The translations under genes were made by a program, and so were the position numbers. Shown in pieces: positions 1-10,796 of a DNA stretch of 30,653 nt. Position 1 is the first letter of the stretch. The number at the start of each line of letters is the position of its first letter. Location of the stretch: assembly GCA_023231475.1 (NCBI GenBank), contig JALJEE010000861.1, forward strand, positions 1 to 30,653. Reading direction: 5' to 3'. Source of the stretch: Seison nebaliae. Lineage: Eukaryota > Rotifera > Pararotatoria > Seisonacea > Seisonidae. Under the pieces are notes generated by a model. It was given only the letters and a program-made list of their open reading frames with translations. It searched no databases and was not told the origin of the DNA.

Positions 1-173
1 AAAAGTTTGGAATTTTCTTATTTTTATTATCTCTCTGACGATTATTGATACATTGGTATGAACCGGACAATTTGAGATGCTGGTATAATTGATGGAATGT
101 GAGAAAATTAATATTGTTAGTTACGTCAATCACATTTTGAAGACGTGACACATTCTTACAGGAAGGAATATCA

Positions 174-671
174 ATGAATTTGTTATATTGGTCGGTAATG
201 AAAGAGGTCGTAGAACGGTGAGATTTTGACTTCATAGACTGTAACCCATTGTTCGACAGTTTAATTATTTCTACTTTCTTTATTTTTTGTTTATTCGTTT
301 TTTTCTTCGAAGACTGGTTATTAGGGACAGCTTCGATGGAATTAGCCAAGTTACTAGCATACGTCTTCTTGTTGTTCGGTGTATTAATAAGTACCGACGA
401 AGTTGTCCTTGACAGTAGCACATTAGCGCCAAATACGGTCAGATTAGTAGAATCAGATGAAGGATGGGATGTAAGATCAGACGTACCTGTACCCTATTCT
501 ATTTTCCATCCTAGTGCAATAATGATATATTCTCCTTTCATATTCTACCAAATGGCTGAAATGATCAAAGGAAAATATAAACCAACTTCACCTAAAAGCA
601 AACAAAATATTATTCCAGAAAATAACAAGGAAGGCACTCCACCAATGAGCGGTTGTTGTAAGTGTAATTAA
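174..671 (+). CDS. Small multi-pass membrane protein, unrecognised
   Basis: Two exons, 174-217 and 260-671, joined over a 42-bp GT-AG intron, give about 151 aa. I start at the ATG at 174 because a strong acceptor (ttcttacag) ends at 161, just upstream, and the donor after 217 (gtgaga) is good. The long reading frame further right has no in-frame ATG before its hydrophobic part, so this small first exon supplies the start. The protein has two strongly hydrophobic segments near the N-terminus (roughly residues 15-37 and 47-63), a polar loop with several Asp/Glu, a weaker hydrophobic stretch around 95-110, and a Lys/Pro/Asn-rich tail ending in a cysteine cluster (CCKC) that might be lipidated. 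I do not recognise the family. A coding exon further upstream, left of 160, is possible. It is convergent with the ELAV gene, 227 bp between stops. Confidence 0.5.
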
Positions 672-772
672 ATGGAAAGATGGGAAGGAGATAGAATGAT
701 TTATCTAAATAAATTATTTGAAATGTTTAAGAATCAGGAGAATTTATGAACGTTTTTATTGTGAATAAGACG

Positions 773-778
773 AATAAA
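773..778 (+). terminator. Possible poly(A) signal AATAAA
   Basis: AATAAA lies about 100 nt after the stop of the small membrane-protein gene, in the short gap before the convergent ELAV gene. The hexamer is common in AT-rich DNA, so this is only suggestive. Confidence 0.3.
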
Positions 779-898
779 AAGTGAAGGAACTAGTGTTATG
801 GGGAAGCAAGTTTAAGAAGCAAGTAAGATAATTAGTCGTAATTATTATTAAGCAATGCAGAGTTAGTATTATTACTATAATAGTTTCTTCATCGTGTC

Positions 899-2530
<1,632 letters not shown>

Positions 2531-4560
2531 CTATGGTAAATTAATTCCATTAAAATTTTTTACAAATTTTTGTTTTGTTAGAATTATGCCATTGTCATCC
2601 ACATAACGATATTTCACCCAAAGATATTTCTCATCAAACCGACACGGATCACAAAATCCAATGATTAGTGTCATGTTGTTATTTTTAGGAATGATCAATT
2701 GATGATCCACAATTAATGTTTGTAATGGAATTGTTACATCGATATATTCATCAACTTCTATATCAACAAAATCTTCATTTATATTACCATAATATGCTCT
2801 CTCAATAATTAGTGCAGGTAAATTTTTCTTCATTTCTTCTTCTTCCTTTTTTAACATAATCTCGTTCGTTTCTTTCAACATTTCACGAATTTGTAAACAT
2901 TCATCATGTTCTTCATCGCCTTTAGTTCTCTCTCTTTCATTGTCTTTTTTCATTTTCTGTTCTCGAATTTGTCGGAAAAATGGTTGCACAACTAACGCAC
3001 GAATAGCGAAATAAAGAGCGGTGGGTGCGAGAGAACCATAAAATAAAGCTTCTTTATGAATTCCATCACATAATTTTAATGGAATATTTATCGAATGCGT
3101 ACCATTTCGAATGAAAGAAAGTGTCAAATGAACTCCCGTATATGAACCAATCAATAATTCACCAGATATTAAAGTTCTTTTTGTTAATTGATTATCAGCC
3201 GCTAAATGTATCGTACTGCCAGTAACAGTGGAGTGATTTAATGATAATCTTAATCGATATTTTCTATTAACAAAACTCTTTATTCCATTTAATGCTACAG
3301 ATAGAGAATTGAATCCTAGTTGTAACATTCCTGTGATTCTTGAATTGAGAGCGCCTTTATCAAATATGGAATAATTTACCGTAGTCGTCAACGAATTGGC
3401 AGATCCCAATTTCCATGACATTTCCCCATGTAGACGATCGTTGAATCTTCTTGATACATCTGAGAAATGGAAATTTTGATCGAGAGCAAAAGAAATAACT
3501 TAGATCGACAACAGGGAAAAAGAAATGTCGTTGAGAGAAGAAAGTAATTCCAGTAGAGAAGTTCGTTTTATTCGAATATCGATAGGTCAATTTCGAACCT
3601 AAATTGAATGGACGACCAAGATGCAAATGATTCTAATAAGTTTTCATCAAAATAATTCATTAATTTCCATGAAGAACCGAACTAACTTCCCAATATAAAT
3701 TATCTGCCCAAATGCGACGATACATTCCTCTCAACGACGATGGATTTTTTCCTCCATCTGTCGATGAGGCATGTGCTTTGCAATTTATTGTGAAGAAATT
3801 AGTGTCATCAATTGGAAGATCGATATCTTGAGATACTTCGAATCCAGTCATTTTTATCGCTACTGATTCATTTGGATGAGATTGTTGAGGATAATATTTA
3901 AAATCATTCCTGTCAATTGGAGGATATGTTTCCATCCGATTATTATGGAAATATTCACTTAAATCAAATGAAACATTTAATTTTCCCTAAAATCATTATA
4001 AAACATTTTTGTAAAACAAATATTGGGGATTTAACTCGGGCGTTCAATTCATTTCGAAGAAGCCTTTCTTTCTTCTCCTCTTTCAAGAAATCATATCTTT
4101 CTTTAATAAAATCATATTCTGCAAATTTTGGTATAATCTTTCAGGAGAAAGTTGAATATTTTTTTTTTAAGAAATAATTTTAAAACTTTCCATTCTGTTT
4201 GTTCTACACCTTCCATGCCAACTGCATCATACACTTTCCTCTTCGTCTCATCAGAAAGAACTTTTAATTCAAAAAGAAAAATATTTTTAGACAATTCAAA
4301 AAAGTTGTTAAACTTTCATATGCTTTTTTAATCCGATTAAATTGTTTCTTTGAAATATTCTCATAGTTCGACTGCTTATCAGGATGATTAATTCGACTAA
4401 AACGACGATAGGCCCTTCTGATTTCTTGATCGGTTGCCTAAACAATTTGAAATTGTATCAATTTAGAGAAAACTTTAAATTTCTTTCGAACTTTTCGATC
4501 AACATTCAAAATCGAATAAGGATCTTCTGATATCCGTTTCTCTTCCTCATCGTCCATCAT
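2531..4560 (-). CDS. DNAJC11: DnaJ homolog DNAJC11 (mitochondrial, MICOS/MIB-associated)
   Basis: Seven exons: 4560-4492, 4437-4314, 4260-4187, 4137-4036, 3986-3678, 3632-3500 and 3459-2531. Introns are 54, 53, 49, 49, 45 and 40 bp. The 579-aa product is close to human DNAJC11 (559 aa). The J domain is N-terminal, with the catalytic HPD tripeptide at about 41-43, then AYEILSDETKRKVYD. The middle region aligns with the beta-rich DNAJC11 body. The C-terminus carries the DUF3395 signature (DVTIPLQTLIV, then GFCDPC). The family sits at the mitochondrial outer membrane with the MIB/MICOS complex and shapes cristae. Exon 4 acceptor choice (ctcctgaaag) is forced by frame. At exon 5 two donors are possible; the one after 3678 keeps the family spacing. 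The ATG is preceded at once by an acceptor-like tract (ctatttcag), so a 5' UTR intron or trans-splice site may lie there. Confidence 0.93.
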
Positions 4561-4900
4561 GCTGAAATAGACTGACTTAATCTTATCATAGTCAGCGCTT
4601 ATATTCGAATTATTCAAATTTGAATTTGGTTGAAAGATTTAATTTAATAAGGAAACAGGATTGGTGAATCGAATTGAAAATTTACAAAAAAAAGTTTTTT
4701 ATCTTTCCCCAAATCATAATTTGAATGTTCATTTTTCAATCGATTATTTATTGAATGATTTAATTGATTGATAGAAAGATATTTTATTTTAGATTAATCG
4801 ATAATTATCTCAAGGAAATGTCGACTAGGAATAGAATTGAAAAAATTGGAAGTGTGATGTTTGTTGGAAAACAATATTTTCAATTTTCTTATTCGATTTA
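4561..4900. promoter_or_regulatory. Divergent promoter, DNAJC11 / CoA synthase
   Basis: 340 bp between two head-to-head mitochondrial/metabolic genes. It is AT-rich with long A and T runs. I see no recognisable element beyond the acceptor-like tract beside the DNAJC11 start. Confidence 0.5.
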
Positions 4901-6625
4901 ATGCTCCTTGCTATATATCCTTTGAATTTAAGTGGAGGATATTTCCCGGATAAAGCATGGGCCCAAAAACTCATCACCAGTCTACAGAAGAGGAGTACGG
5001 TGAAAAATCATTATCATCTTCTATTTTGGCCATATCGCTTCGATGTTAAATTGAGGGAAGAGTTATTCTATTTAACTCAACACATTCTAATCGAGTCACT
5101 TAATACTATTCATCAATTCACATGTCATTGTGATATGAGATCATACATTTTCAATGAGAATCTTATGTTAGTCGAACATCTGACTATTTCGAACTTGCAA
5201 GATTTGTTCGATAATTCCGAAAAGATTTTAGCGCTTCATCCCGAAATATTAACGATCGAATCATTCCTCACTTCGTATAGTGAAAAGATGGAAATTGTGA
5301 ATGATGTCATCTTTCATCGAGCTGATGCCATATATGATGATTCGGATTTTATTTACGGACCAAAACCTACCGAATTCTATGGGCGAACATTAATTGAAGG
5401 CTTTTTTGATCATCTTCATTTGGGACATAAACTTATTCTCAATTTTGCTGGTTTGACTTGCGATATCTGTGATCAAAGTCAACTGGTAATTAACATTTAT
5501 CCGTCTACTTCTTTCGAAGATATACCATTTCGTCCTATAGCACAATCATATACGGAGAGGAAAGATAATGTGCTCACTTTCATCAAATTTTTGTATCCTT
5601 CACTCAATATACGAATTTTAGAGAGCGATAATTCAGCAGAGGGTAGTGTACAACGTATGAGTAGGACTGATAGTAATGTTAGTTCGATCAATCAGGAAGA
5701 TCAACTAGAAATGCCTGTGCAATGTATAGTTACAGCACATCATCATCTTGAACGTGCAAATAATTTGAATGAAAAAAGAAAATTGAAGAATTGGAAACTT
5801 GTCGATTTTCAGATATTTCCCCAATATTCCTATGGAACGAAAGAGATCGTCAACTTTTCACTCAAAATTCCATCTTCGTCTTATTATCGTTGCAATCTGT
5901 TGGGGAAAGTATTGGGGAAGAATGAGATTACTAACAATTTCTCTAATTTACATGTCATTGGAGTAAGTAGTGTAATTGATAGTTCGATAAGTAAATTGAT
6001 AAAATATTTAAAGAAAATCAATAACAAAAGACAAATAATCGATTTCTTCCTCATTTCACAATTCGAGAAAGTGATGTTCGAACCTGACAGTGTTCTTTAC
6101 AACGAATTAAAAGAGAGATTTGGAGAACAACATATAAAAAATCGGATTGATATTAAACAACTCGCAGGTTTCGCCAATTCTACAATTGAAAATTCTACAA
6201 TTCTTGACGATGCAATAAGTAGATCATATGTTAATATTGTTTCGAAAAAATTAGAAGATTATAACGAAAAAATAAAGAATGGTAAAAAATTAGAAAGAAG
6301 CATTGTAATATTAGAAATGAAATTAACTCAAAAAGCTTATTTCGATAAAATCGTTGATGAAATTTGGATCATGATCGATAATCAAAAAAATGTTAGACAA
6401 AATCTTTTGGATTCGAACACATTGACGGAAGAAGAAATGGAACTGTATCTACAAAAGAATTATTCAATTTATGAAAGTTATCGAGATATCTGGCAGTATT
6501 TCGTTGATAAATATGGAGATATTGTCATTTCAGGAGAATACGGAGATAAATATATGGAACATCAAGCGGCATTAATTCTCACCAATCTACTTGTTCGATT
6601 GAAAAAAGTCGAACAATTAACTTAG
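4901..6625 (+). CDS. COASY: Bifunctional CoA synthase-like protein; dephospho-CoA kinase half degenerate
   Basis: Single exon, 574 aa (human COASY is 564). The PPAT half is recognisable: FFDHLHLGH with the nucleotidyltransferase HxGH at residues 173-176, SYTERKDNV at 216-224, NEKR near 290-293, and SSSYYR near 325-330 before the second domain. The second half aligns end to end with the dephospho-CoA kinase domain, but its catalytic motifs are gone. The Walker A position (about 352-366) reads VIGVSSVIDSSISKL with no GxGKS/T, and the usual IDxDxxxH motif is IDFFLISQ (380-387). In the PPAT half the usual SxETxxGG stretch is TAHHHLERA. COASY makes the last two steps of CoA synthesis, phosphopantetheine to dephospho-CoA to CoA, at mitochondria. 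I infer that the PPAT half may still work and the kinase half does not; a separate DCAKD-type kinase would then be needed. No frame break is present, so the protein is under selection to stay full length. Confidence 0.88.
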   Translation: MLLAIYPLNLSGGYFPDKAWAQKLITSLQKRSTVKNHYHLLFWPYRFDVKLREELFYLTQHILIESLNTIHQFTCHCDMRSYIFNENLMLVEHLTISNLQDLFDNSEKILALHPEILTIESFLTSYSEKMEIVNDVIFHRADAIYDDSDFIYGPKPTEFYGRTLIEGFFDHLHLGHKLILNFAGLTCDICDQSQLVINIYPSTSFEDIPFRPIAQSYTERKDNVLTFIKFLYPSLNIRILESDNSAEGSVQRMSRTDSNVSSINQEDQLEMPVQCIVTAHHHLERANNLNEKRKLKNWKLVDFQIFPQYSYGTKEIVNFSLKIPSSSYYRCNLLGKVLGKNEITNNFSNLHVIGVSSVIDSSISKLIKYLKKINNKRQIIDFFLISQFEKVMFEPDSVLYNELKERFGEQHIKNRIDIKQLAGFANSTIENSTILDDAISRSYVNIVSKKLEDYNEKIKNGKKLERSIVILEMKLTQKAYFDKIVDEIWIMIDNQKNVRQNLLDSNTLTEEEMELYLQKNYSIYESYRDIWQYFVDKYGDIVISGEYGDKYMEHQAALILTNLLVRLKKVEQLT

Positions 6626-6709
6626 GAAAATTAAAATTATAAAATAATCCTGTTCAAATTCCTTTTATTCTTCGAGGGAAAAATTTGAAAGTTTCTTGAA
6701 ATTATTTTC

Positions 6710-7706
6710 TCATGAGAAATGTTTTGCCGATATCCACATGATTTCGGAACCGGCTGGTTTACCTAAAATATTCTCCTCAGGAAATTCAACCTCCGCCAAA
6801 TATTGTTTCTGTCCACTCTTTTTATCGATTCTCTTGTCTAAAACTCTCTTAACGAATGCCCGATTCTTCATCTGTTCTTCTTTTGGCTTATCCGATTTGT
6901 CTTTTGAAGTCGCCTCTTCCGAAATGTTCTTCTCATTAAACACTTTCTGCAACTCATTCGCTAAATTCTCATATTTAGTACCATTTTGTAAATTGGCGTT
7001 CAATTTACCAATACGTCGAACTTCGTGTATATCGGATGGATCACTCGAATGACTTGTTTGGAAAGTTGTACAACTTTGTGTTCGTTGTATACGAAGTTTC
7101 CGATTATTGGCTAAAGAAGAAATATATGAGATTGTGAAAAATTTAGTAATAGTTTTTATTAGTTAGTTTTTTTAAATATTAATTTACAACATTTCGCCGA
7201 GTGAGAAATTTTGAAAATTATACAATTCCTTTTGATTTAATTGAAGAATATAAAAACTTTCTAGGATTTACAAAGTTTTAAAGAAGGATTACACAGAAAA
7301 CTGATTGAAGTAAATGAACAAAAATAAAGCATAAATTACTTATGATAAATAAATGAAAAACTCTAAAATTCTTACCGTTAGTATCGCGACCACTAGCAAA
7401 CATGTGGTCCATATCGGCAGTGGGGATTTTGGGTAGACTAATATTATCTCCTGTTCCATAATATGTACCTGTTAAATTATCATTCTCCATTGTCAGTTGA
7501 GGATTATCACCGAATTCATTCTCATTCTTTCCTTCAAGGAACTTTTCTAAATCTTTTATTTTTTCGACGTACTTTGATAGTCGTTTCTTGGAGCGATGTA
7601 AACAATAAAATGAGACACTACAATAAACAATTAATGGGAGGAGTAATATCAGTAGACCGATCGTGAATTCATCAGATCGGAATATGATCAATAAGAGTTT
7701 TCCCAT
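6710..7706 (-). CDS. Single-pass membrane protein with a basic C-terminal domain, unrecognised
   Basis: Two exons, 7706-7376 and 7110-6710, joined in phase 1 over a 265-bp intron (donor gtaaga, acceptor ttcttctttag), give 243 aa. The N-terminus has one hydrophobic segment (about residues 14-36, rich in Leu/Ile) followed by RSKKR, which fits a signal-anchor with the bulk of the protein cytosolic. A charged, probably coiled region follows. The C-terminal 50 residues (FVKRVLDKR, KQYLAEVE, ending near IMWISAKHF) look faintly like a chromo or SH3-type barrel; this is only a visual impression. I cannot name the family. The stop lies 84 bp from that of the convergent CoA synthase gene. The intron is four to six times longer than any other in the window. 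Confidence 0.6.
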
Positions 7707-8074
7707 TTGAAAACGAATTGTTTAAATATTTCCAATTTAATTCAGTTCAATTTATTCCACATCCTTTTCGACCAATGCCGAAAAGTGAGACATTTATTAA
7801 CAATTATTAAACAAACTCTTTTATTCAAACATCGACCAATATCAACATGTACGTATACGTATAACTATGAGTTCAGTTAAATATCAACATAGTCATAATT
7901 TTTGAGATGAAGAAGATCGTTAGATTGAAAAGATGAAACTTAAGCGAAATATTTTTGATGATATTTAAACGGAATTTCATGATGTTATCTATATCCGGTT
8001 GTGTTTGAATTTAGGCTTGATCTCCGTTCAAAAAAAATAAAAGTTGTATAATAAACGATTTGGACAGGAGAGTG
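7707..8074. promoter_or_regulatory. Divergent promoter, membrane-protein gene / ARID2
   Basis: 368 bp between two head-to-head starts. It holds an 11-bp direct repeat (aatatcaacat at 7838-7848 and 7880-7890) flanking a perfect 12-bp palindrome (tacgtatacgta, 7850-7861). The repeat and palindrome are visible; any factor that binds them is unknown. Confidence 0.45.
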
Positions 8075-10741
8075 ATGGCAGAAGATGAGTATTATGATAA
8101 AATTTTCCGCCACATCATTAACGATTATGAGAAGAAGAGTGAGAAAGGTGATCGATTGATCGATGTGAAATATGAGCCATATATCGGTCAGAAAAAGATC
8201 AATTTGTGGAGGTTGCATTTGGAAGTTGGGAGATGTGGCGGTTGGGAATTAGCGACAATCAATCGTCAGTGGTTGAATATTGCGAGACGATTAGAATTGG
8301 TGAATGATAATTGTATGAATATCGAACTAATTCTTCGTCATGTCTATTTGACTTACATTTCGGATTATGTGAAATATCGCGTCTTTTCCACACCAGTACC
8401 CACTACCAATCTCAAATTAAATTCTCTCAAAAAGAAATCATCATCACCATGGAAATTAGACGAACAATTAAATCGAATGAAATCAAGACGTCGTAGTCTA
8501 GCTAAACGTACTGATGATGATAAAACAGAATTATTTGATTTGGAAGAAGAAGATTCATTGAAACCGTCAGATTCCAATTCATCAATATCATCGTTACCCT
8601 TCTCTTCCATCACTACGACAACCGTTACTACTACCACAACAATTACAACAGAAGAAGAGGAGCAGATATTTGAAATGAAACCATATCGATCTGTTAATGT
8701 AAAAGAATTATTTGGAAATACAATTTTTACTAACCGATTACCATTACACCGAAATACGATTATTCGATCGATTCCAATTAATTCAAATGGATATGAAGAT
8801 ATTCGATCAACTCCATTTGAAATCACTAATCCAGGAATTTATCGAATGGAAAAATCATTATTAAGTGGATTACCGAATGAATTCGATTTTGTAATGGGAG
8901 TTCTGGCTTTTATGGAACGTGTGGGACAAGTGGTCAATTTGATAGAAAGTAATTTATTAATATCTCTCTTACTTGCACATCTTGGTGTCTTCCAACGATT
9001 ATACATTATTAACGTCGATGATGATAATGATAATGATGAAATATATTTTAATGATAATGACAATAATAATGATGATTGTGAAAATAAAGATAATTTTAAT
9101 GAGAAATTTGAGAGTTTCTCATCGATGGATGTGATTGAAGAAAGAATGGAATATTTGGAAGATGACGAGAATCTGAGAGATCTTTATGAACAATGGGACA
9201 TGTATCGTCAAAGAGATTTCCATACGTTTTGGAAATATCAGTTATCTGATAATAAAACCGTTTGGAATTCATTTATTCCACATCTCTTCAACGATCAAAT
9301 GATGGAAGATCAAGAAGAAGAAGAAGAAGCTGATGATGAGATGAAGAGAAGATATATGAATTTTTCCATTGAAAATTATCGATTGGCCAATGTGTTACAA
9401 TCATTTCTATTTATTTCTTCCGATTTGAACAATTGTAATGAGATGTGTCAACATCAGACACTAATTACATTTCTTATATTTGTCTGTAGCGTCAAATGTG
9501 AGAGATGTTCAAATTTGGCATTTCGTATTCTCGTTCGACTTAGCGAAACATATATCTTGAAATTTCTCACTATTTATAACGAAAGGAATCTCATCAATCT
9601 TATTAATCATTCAATTCGTCAATTTCAAAACGATGTGGAAGATTCGAATTGGAAAGTGATCAATTCATTCAAAATTCTCGTTGGAATTGCATCAGATAAT
9701 TTGAATATGGAATTTTGTGATATTTCTTCTTCGTTGATGTTAATCCTGAAGAAATTGGATATGACTTTTATTCTCAATAAATTATTTTTGGATTGTTTCC
9801 ATTCTCCAGTATATAATGAAGTTATTAGATTTCTTTATGAAATAACTAATGATGATAGTGATATGATGTTAACACCATATCTATTGAATAAGATTAATAA
9901 TTTAGATGGATTCGTCAAACATTTATTATTCTTATTAAAATCGATCGATTTCGATTTCAATTGGCGATATTCGAATAAAATACAAACGAAACAATTCCGA
10001 CCAATCGATCTGAATAATTGGAATAAAATGAATGATTCAATGTTGAGAAAGAAATATGATACATTACAAAATATTGGGAAGAGAATACTCGTCACACAAT
10101 CAAAGACTGCGTCATCCATCTTTCAAAAGAAATGTGATCGAGCTATAGAAGCTGCACATTTTTCTGAATTGGAATGGTTTAATGTTGATCAGAATGATGG
10201 AACTTCATCCATCGAACTAACTAATCCAAAACTGTATTCACTAATGAATAATGATTCGATGAATTGGAAGAGATGTCAATGGACAAATAGAAACTCATCA
10301 CAATGTCAAATTTTCCTTCATAACGATCTATCAACTATTTATCTCCATATCATTTCCTTTCATCTTCCTCAAACTAATAATTCATCAATTGTCCAATGTG
10401 CTTGGAATTATTGTAAAGAATCAGTTGACGAGGATTCATATTTCCAACACTTCTATCAATACCATAATCGACGTCCATCAAAATTGAAAGAGAAACCACT
10501 TTTCACATCACTCGACATTTATTTATATCATCAAAATTATTTATCGGAGATCGGTCTAGCAACACATTCTATTCGTCTATTGACAGCATATCTTATAAGA
10601 AATCTGACTAAACATTCCCTAAAATTCCGAAAGAAGATCTCCAAATATGATCTGTTACTTTGGGATTTGTCAAATTTGACGTATTCATTACAGGAGATTT
10701 TGCATAATGTTCTTTCGCTAATTTATGAAGATTTTGATTAA
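8075..10741 (+). CDS. ARID2: ARID2/BAP170-like PBAF chromatin-remodelling subunit
   Basis: Single exon. The start is the first ATG (8075) in a frame open since a stop at 8018, giving 888 aa. The ARID DNA-binding domain fills about residues 1-110 (LWRLHLEV, then GGWELA and WLNIARRLEL). At about 260 comes SLLSGLPNEFDF, nearly the same as in vertebrate ARID2, starting the armadillo-like middle. Near 733-795 is a pair of C2H2 zinc fingers (CQW and CAW starts) like the C-terminal ARID2 pair. After these, THSIRLLTAYLIRNL matches the helical C-terminus of ARID2. The RFX-type winged helix and the very long Gln-rich region of vertebrate ARID2 (about 1,835 aa) are absent. Acidic Asp/Asn runs (genomic 9015-9095) and a Glu run (9306-9330) are low-complexity inserts. 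The family targets PBAF SWI/SNF to nucleosomes. Upstream, tttggacag just before the start could be an acceptor. Confidence 0.92.
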   Translation: MAEDEYYDKIFRHIINDYEKKSEKGDRLIDVKYEPYIGQKKINLWRLHLEVGRCGGWELATINRQWLNIARRLELVNDNCMNIELILRHVYLTYISDYVKYRVFSTPVPTTNLKLNSLKKKSSSPWKLDEQLNRMKSRRRSLAKRTDDDKTELFDLEEEDSLKPSDSNSSISSLPFSSITTTTVTTTTTITTEEEEQIFEMKPYRSVNVKELFGNTIFTNRLPLHRNTIIRSIPINSNGYEDIRSTPFEITNPGIYRMEKSLLSGLPNEFDFVMGVLAFMERVGQVVNLIESNLLISLLLAHLGVFQRLYIINVDDDNDNDEIYFNDNDNNNDDCENKDNFNEKFESFSSMDVIEERMEYLEDDENLRDLYEQWDMYRQRDFHTFWKYQLSDNKTVWNSFIPHLFNDQMMEDQEEEEEADDEMKRRYMNFSIENYRLANVLQSFLFISSDLNNCNEMCQHQTLITFLIFVCSVKCERCSNLAFRILVRLSETYILKFLTIYNERNLINLINHSIRQFQNDVEDSNWKVINSFKILVGIASDNLNMEFCDISSSLMLILKKLDMTFILNKLFLDCFHSPVYNEVIRFLYEITNDDSDMMLTPYLLNKINNLDGFVKHLLFLLKSIDFDFNWRYSNKIQTKQFRPIDLNNWNKMNDSMLRKKYDTLQNIGKRILVTQSKTASSIFQKKCDRAIEAAHFSELEWFNVDQNDGTSSIELTNPKLYSLMNNDSMNWKRCQWTNRNSSQCQIFLHNDLSTIYLHIISFHLPQTNNSSIVQCAWNYCKESVDEDSYFQHFYQYHNRRPSKLKEKPLFTSLDIYLYHQNYLSEIGLATHSIRLLTAYLIRNLTKHSLKFRKKISKYDLLLWDLSNLTYSLQEILHNVLSLIYEDFD

Positions 10742-10755
10742 AAGTTTTCGATGTA

Positions 10756-10785
10756 AATAAAATTTAATTTCTTTCCTCTTTTATT
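10756..10785. terminator. Facing poly(A) signals of ARID2 and SLC22-like genes
   Basis: AATAAA on the plus strand (10756-10761) lies 15 nt after the ARID2 stop. AATAAA on the minus strand (10785-10780) lies 12 nt after the SLC22-like stop. The two stops are only 55 bp apart, so the 3' UTRs very probably overlap. Confidence 0.55.
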
Positions 10786-10796
10786 TAATCCTTTAA

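Noticed and set aside
249-259. TTG as the start of the first membrane-protein frame
   Set aside because: The preceding exon with a real ATG and a good donor joins in frame at 260, with cag as the acceptor.
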